9,691 bases of DNA, from NCBI GenBank assembly GCA_023387635.1, contig JAEWHU010000199.1, positions 1 through 9,691 on the forward strand. Direction: 5' to 3'. Positions 7,233 to 9,691 of this stretch are shown in pieces. Under the pieces are notes generated by a model, which was not told where the DNA came from, did not search any database, and saw only the letters and a list, made by a program, of their open reading frames with translations. The first letter of the stretch is position 1; each line of letters starts with the position of its first letter. The translations under genes and the position numbers were made by a program. This DNA comes from Bacillota bacterium (lineage in GTDB: Bacteria; Bacillota; Clostridia; Lachnospirales; Lachnospiraceae).

Positions 7233-7415
7233 TAAAAATAAGCACCTACCTTGTGAGTAAGTGCTTATAAATTTACATATAAGTTACTTAGCCGGGTGGC
7301 ACTCCGGTCATCTCTTTAAGACCCATAGGGCGTGATAGCTGCCTGTTCTATCCTTAAATAACTTATAATATTTATTATATGAAATTAATATTTGTTATAT
7401 ACTACTATTTCTTAT
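7233..7415 (-). ncRNA. Putative structured small RNA, family not recognised
   Basis: The unit has its own strong promoter (7422-7450) and ends at an intrinsic terminator (7240-7266), giving a predicted RNA of about 180 nt. After an AU-rich 5' part, a 10-bp stem (7355-7364 with 7281-7290) closes a compact GC-richer domain of about 65 nt. Inside are a 5-bp hairpin (7348-7352 with 7334-7338, loop AACAGGCAG), a CCC/GGG hairpin around 7321-7332, and a CCGG hairpin (7304-7307 with 7292-7295, loop AGTGCCAC). GGCA of the first loop can pair with TGCC of the last, so a loop-loop contact is possible. The closing stem and the terminator stem each contain one pair that is G-U on the minus strand but C-A on the plus strand, supporting minus-strand function. 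It could be a trans-acting RNA or a ligand-sensing leader whose readthrough enters the exporter operon. I compared it by memory with the common riboswitch classes and found no match. Confidence 0.65.
7240..7266 (-). terminator. Intrinsic terminator of the small RNA unit
   Basis: A 10-bp stem with one G-U pair (7257-7266 with 7240-7249) and a 7-base loop is followed on the minus strand by ATTTTTATA. It is the first terminator downstream of the spmA-spmB-nuclease genes too, so it probably also ends that operon. Confidence 0.85.
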
Positions 7416-7421
7416 ATAGTG

Positions 7422-7450
7422 AGTATACTATGTATCAAATTATTTGTCAA
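7422..7450 (-). promoter_or_regulatory. SigA-type promoter of the small RNA unit
   Basis: The minus strand has a consensus TTGACA (7445-7450), a 17-base spacer and TATACT (7422-7427). The -35 starts four bases beyond the stop codon of the 7455-7988 gene, where no protein gene follows for 500 bases, so its purpose is most likely the RNA at 7233-7415. Confidence 0.85.
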
Positions 7451-7454
7451 TAAA

Positions 7455-7988
7455 TTATTTGCTGTATTTCCATGCTCTTCCATTGTTCATATAATTTTTT
7501 AATTGATATTCGTCCAGTGGATACATTGTTCTATAAACAAGCTGACCATTTGCTGAAACTTTAATAGCGACAGATACTTTCTCTGTATATTGTTTTATAA
7601 ATGAAATACTTTCATCTTTTGGATGTATACTTATATAATCTGGATTTTGAATAATAAAAGGAATATCTTCGACACATTTTTTAAACTCTTCTTCATTAAC
7701 AAAATCATTTTTATGATTTCTTGTATGTTTAACCCTAGCTCTCCAAAATAAAATATCAACATTTTCTTTTAATCTACCCTTAAACTCAGGTTTTTTATCT
7801 AGTATAAACTCAACTAACTCTTTATTAAATTGTCCTAAAGAAACATATCTTATTTCTTCGTTATCAAAAATGCTAAAGTCTAATTTTTTACACAATTTTT
7901 GTATCTTCTCCTCATCACGATATAATATACTATTATATACCAATATATTACAAAAGGGTATACAGAACATTCGGTTGTAGTTATACAT
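7455..7988 (-). CDS. PBECR-like (phage-type barnase/EndoU/colicin/RelE fold) putative nuclease
   Basis: The protein has up to 177 residues and is predicted soluble. Its C-terminal half, roughly residues 110-175 (DIPFIIQNPDYISIHPKDES, then ISFIKQY, VSVAIKVSANGQLVYRTMYP and LKNYMNNGRAWK), resembles the PBECR nuclease domains found in phage polyvalent proteins and bacterial toxins. The conserved His/Lys/Arg/Thr residues of the core are candidates for an RNase site. Recognition is by motif memory, so the family is likely but not certain. The ATG at 7988 lies four bases after the spmB stop and has no good SD, which suggests translational coupling. A TTG at 7895 (residue 32) preceded by GAGGAGA is an alternative start that would remove the odd Cys/Tyr-rich N-terminus. 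No antitoxin-like partner gene is seen nearby. Whether it is a toxin, a housekeeping RNase or a phage remnant is unknown. Confidence 0.6.
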   Translation of the reverse strand: MYNYNRMFCIPFCNILVYNSILYRDEEKIQKLCKKLDFSIFDNEEIRYVSLGQFNKELVEFILDKKPEFKGRLKENVDILFWRARVKHTRNHKNDFVNEEEFKKCVEDIPFIIQNPDYISIHPKDESISFIKQYTEKVSVAIKVSANGQLVYRTMYPLDEYQLKNYMNNGRAWKYSK

Positions 7989-7992
7989 TCTA

Positions 7993-8520
7993 TTAAAATA
8001 CTAGTCTTGTTATTATAGTACTTGCTATAATTCCTGTTAATGTAGCAAATATAGCACCAAGTAAGGTATATCTTGTTTTCTTTACACCTGCTGTCATAAA
8101 ATAAACAGACATGGTGTAAAAAATAGTTTCGGTACAACTCATAATAATAGATGATAATCTTCCAAGAAAAGAATCCGGCCCATACTCTTTATATATATCT
8201 AAAAGTAGGGAGGTGGCTGCCGAAGATGAAAACATCTTAACTGTAACTAAAGGAACTAATTCAGATGGAAAGTTAAGCACACTAGTTAATGGCTTCACTA
8301 GATTAGCAAGGATGTCTAGGGTCCCTGATGCCCTTAATATTCCAATTGCTACCATAAGACCAATTAATGTTGGCATAATGTTAATAACGACTTTAAATCC
8401 GTCTTCTGCACCCTTAGTGAATTCAGAAAATACAGGTGTTTTCATTAATAGTCCAAATCCCACGATGTAAAATATTATAAAGGGTATAATATAATCTGAT
8501 ATGTATAATAGGAACTTCAT
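7993..8520 (-). CDS. spmB: Spore maturation protein B
   Basis: The 175-residue integral membrane protein has several hydrophobic segments and the family's conserved stretches GAEDGFKVVINIMPTLIGLM, VAIGILRASG, FPSELVPLVTVKMFSSSAAT and CTETIFYTMSVYF. It belongs to the nucleoside recognition (Gate) domain group. In Bacillus subtilis, SpmA and SpmB together are needed for full spore core dehydration and heat resistance; the molecular activity is not established. The length matches the family. The ATG at 8520 is preceded by TTGGAGGG (8527-8534). It follows spmA by 48 bases, which contain a small 6-bp hairpin (8542-8547 with 8554-8559), and is followed after four bases by the PBECR-like gene. Confidence 0.93.
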   Translation of the reverse strand: MKFLLYISDYIIPFIIFYIVGFGLLMKTPVFSEFTKGAEDGFKVVINIMPTLIGLMVAIGILRASGTLDILANLVKPLTSVLNFPSELVPLVTVKMFSSSAATSLLLDIYKEYGPDSFLGRLSSIIMSCTETIFYTMSVYFMTAGVKKTRYTLLGAIFATLTGIIASTIITRLVF

Positions 8521-8568
8521 AGTTTGCCCTCCAAGTTCTTAGAATGAGTGCTATCATTCATTAGAATT

Positions 8569-9165
8569 TTACCTACCCTTTAAGGTAGATTTAGAAACTT
8601 TTCTTGCTACAACAGAAAAGATTACACCTGCAATGGTTGATATGGCGGTTGCTATTAAGGCTGCACCTAATATTTCTGTTGGGCTAATAGAGCCGTATTG
8701 GCTTCGATAGGCAATAATATTGACTGGAATTAATTGCAGAGAAGATATATTAATAATCAAAAAGGTACACATATCAGCACTTGCATACTCACTATCCTTG
8801 TTTAGTATCTTTAATTCTTTCATTGCCTTAAGTCCCATTGGTGTTGCCGCCCACCCAAGCCCTAATATATTAGCAATCATATTAGAGGCAATGTATTCAT
8901 TAACCACATGGCCAACTGGAATATCAGGGAACAATAATCGAATCAATGGCCGAAACACCTTTGTTAAACCATCAATAATACCAGATGCCTTTGCTATTTG
9001 CATTATACCAGTCCATAAGGACATTACTCCCAACATAGCTATACATAAGGTAACGGCTTCTTTTGATGATGTAATTGCTTGTGTACTTACTTCATCTATC
9101 CTACCATTTAACACACCAACTACTATGCCAATAACAATCATAAATCCCCATAAATAATTTAACAT
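8569..9165 (-). CDS. spmA: Spore maturation protein A
   Basis: The 198-residue membrane protein is the partner of SpmB and has the same Gate-domain character. It shows family stretches such as AVTLCIAMLGVMSLWTGIMQ, IPVGHVVNEYIASNMIANIL followed by GLGWAATPMGLKAMKEL, and MCTFLIINISSLQLIPVNII. Its length fits the Bacillus homologue. The start is placed at the ATG at 9165 (MLNYLWGF) because AAAGGTGG (9172-9179) lies six bases upstream; a TTG twelve codons earlier is in frame but less well supported. The gene probably heads the spmA-spmB-nuclease operon, since a terminator for the preceding kinase gene lies just upstream (9236-9289). Expression during sporulation is expected from the family, but I could not identify a convincing SigE or SigG promoter in the short upstream gap. 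Confidence 0.93.
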   Translation of the reverse strand: MLNYLWGFMIVIGIVVGVLNGRIDEVSTQAITSSKEAVTLCIAMLGVMSLWTGIMQIAKASGIIDGLTKVFRPLIRLLFPDIPVGHVVNEYIASNMIANILGLGWAATPMGLKAMKELKILNKDSEYASADMCTFLIINISSLQLIPVNIIAYRSQYGSISPTEILGAALIATAISTIAGVIFSVVARKVSKSTLKGR

Positions 9166-9235
9166 AATAATCCACCTTTCTTTTATACTCAATCCCACCA
9201 ATATGTAGGATAATTATTGCATGGAGTAACAAAAA

Positions 9236-9289
9236 GGACTTACACACTCTTTTTAATCTATTCTGATTAAAAAAAGAATATGCAAGTCC
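9236..9289 (-). terminator. Intrinsic terminator after the tyrosine kinase gene
   Basis: Two nested complementary segments form one long hairpin: an outer 6-bp stem (9284-9289 with 9236-9241) and an inner perfect 9-bp stem (9265-9273 with 9250-9258, 6-base loop), separated by an internal loop. On the minus strand the outer stem is followed by TTTTTG. It separates the exopolysaccharide kinase transcript from spmA. Confidence 0.75.
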
Positions 9290-9339
9290 ATTCTTATTTC
9301 TTATATTCACTTACTCTTCATTAAATTAAGAGGTAGCTT

Positions 9340-9691
9340 TTACTGTATTTTCTTTTTTGATTTTCTATTATCTTTTTCAGAACCATAGGTTCCATAATAT
9401 GCGCCATAATATTTACCATAGTACTTACCATAATATCCTTTGGATTCCATAGGGATTTTATTAAGGATTGCACCAAGAATCTTACATCCAGATTTATCAA
9501 GTTGAGCTTTTACATTTTGTGCAAAACGATAACTAATTGCATTACTTTCAATTACAATAATAGATCCATCAGAAATATTAGCAATAATAGCACTATCAAT
9601 AACAGAACCAAGTGGTGGTGTATCAATAATGACATAATCATACAACTGCCTTAATCCTTCGATTAATACTGCAAATCTGTTATGTTCTAAC
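9340..9691 (-). CDS. CpsD/CapB-like bacterial tyrosine kinase, C-terminal part (5' end off the window)
   Basis: The frame is open from the right edge through LEHNRFAVLIEGLRQLYDYV. The visible part begins just before the BY-kinase Walker B motif VIIDTPP, followed by a P-loop-family strand pattern (SAIIANISDGSIIVIESNA, then KAQLDKSGCKILGAILNKIP). The end is a tyrosine cluster, YYGKYYGKYYGAYYGTYG, and a basic tail KDNRKSKKKIQ. By family knowledge, such kinases act at the inner face of the membrane with a Wzz/CpsC-type activator and control exopolysaccharide or capsule polymerisation through autophosphorylation of the tyrosine cluster. The Walker A and A' motifs and the partner genes lie beyond the window. 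The next terminator is at 9236-9289, so it is the last gene of its transcript. Confidence 0.88.
   Translation of the reverse strand, partial: LEHNRFAVLIEGLRQLYDYVIIDTPPLGSVIDSAIIANISDGSIIVIESNAISYRFAQNVKAQLDKSGCKILGAILNKIPMESKGYYGKYYGKYYGAYYGTYGSEKDNRKSKKKIQ
9382..9435 (-). repeat. Tandem tyrosine-codon repeat encoding the kinase tail
   Basis: A 12-base unit encoding YYG plus one variable residue (K, K, A, T) is repeated four times and ends with YG, giving nine tyrosines in 18 residues. The codons vary slightly (TAT/TAC, GGT/GGC/GGA), so the array is partly diverged. It is the presumed autophosphorylation cluster. Confidence 0.8.

Noticed and set aside
7291..7307. Plus-strand GGGTGGCAC...CCGG resembling the conserved T-box sequence
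   Set aside because: No T-box stem I, specifier or terminator surrounds it on the plus strand, no gene follows on that strand, and the G-U wobbles in the neighbouring stems support the minus strand instead.
7233..7415. Assignment of the small RNA to 6S RNA, a c-di-GMP, purine, NiCo or ZTP riboswitch
   Set aside because: The size or topology is suggestive in places, but the conserved core sequences of these classes, as I know them, are absent.
7880..8137. Open frame of 85 codons on the minus strand overlapping spmB and the nuclease gene
   Set aside because: It lies in another frame of two better supported genes, is Cys/Tyr/Asn-rich and has no family features.
9166..9235. Possible SigE/SigG promoter for spmA (CATATT with GAGTATAAA downstream)
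   Set aside because: Spacing and the -10 match are poor; the promoter could also lie further upstream. Not supported enough to annotate.

Overview
The window looks like chromosomal DNA of a low-GC, endospore-forming anaerobic Firmicute, most likely a Clostridia/Lachnospiraceae member. The evidence is the AT-rich composition, strong AGGAGG-type ribosome binding sites, TTGACA/TATAAT-type promoters, a T-box leader in front of methionyl-tRNA synthetase, and a spmA-spmB sporulation pair. The exact genus is inference. Nearly everything is on the minus strand; only the DUF885 lipoprotein gene (2295-4040) is on the plus strand.

Layout from the left. Positions 1-261 hold the first 87 codons of metG, preceded by a T-box leader with terminator (286-581) and its own extended -10 promoter. 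Positions 715-2076 encode a fusion of a CcdA-type membrane electron carrier and a TlpA/ResA-type extracytoplasmic thioredoxin. It is transcribed divergently from a DUF885 putative metallopeptidase lipoprotein (2295-4040), with back-to-back promoters in the 218-base gap. A bidirectional terminator (4054-4105) separates the lipoprotein gene from a convergent three-gene ABC exporter operon: ATPase (5852-6943), then two ABC-2 permeases of the ABC2_membrane_6/DUF990 type (5039-5842 and 4143-4919). The two permease genes are split by 119 bases that fold into three successive hairpins. The exporter has a good promoter at 7144-7172 and a leader of roughly 190 bases with palindromes.

Between the exporter promoter and the next gene lies the most interesting element. 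It is an apparently independent small RNA unit on the minus strand (about 7415 to 7233) with a near-perfect promoter, a compact multi-helix domain closed by a 10-bp stem, and a terminator. In both long stems one pair is a G-U wobble on the minus strand that would be a C-A mismatch on the plus strand, which supports the strand call. I could not assign it to an RNA family.

Upstream of that come spmA (8569-9165) and spmB (7993-8520), predicted membrane proteins of spore maturation. Four bases after spmB is a gene for a protein resembling phage-type BECR-fold nucleases (PBECR), an unexpected partner. At the right edge is the 3' part of a CpsD-like tyrosine kinase gene for exopolysaccharide control, with a nine-tyrosine C-terminal cluster and its own terminator.

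Stretches over 300 bases without a protein gene are 262-714 (T-box leader, promoter, then about 98 bases with nothing recognised) and 6944-7454 (exporter leader and promoter, the small RNA and its promoter). No tRNA, rRNA, CRISPR array or insertion sequence was seen.
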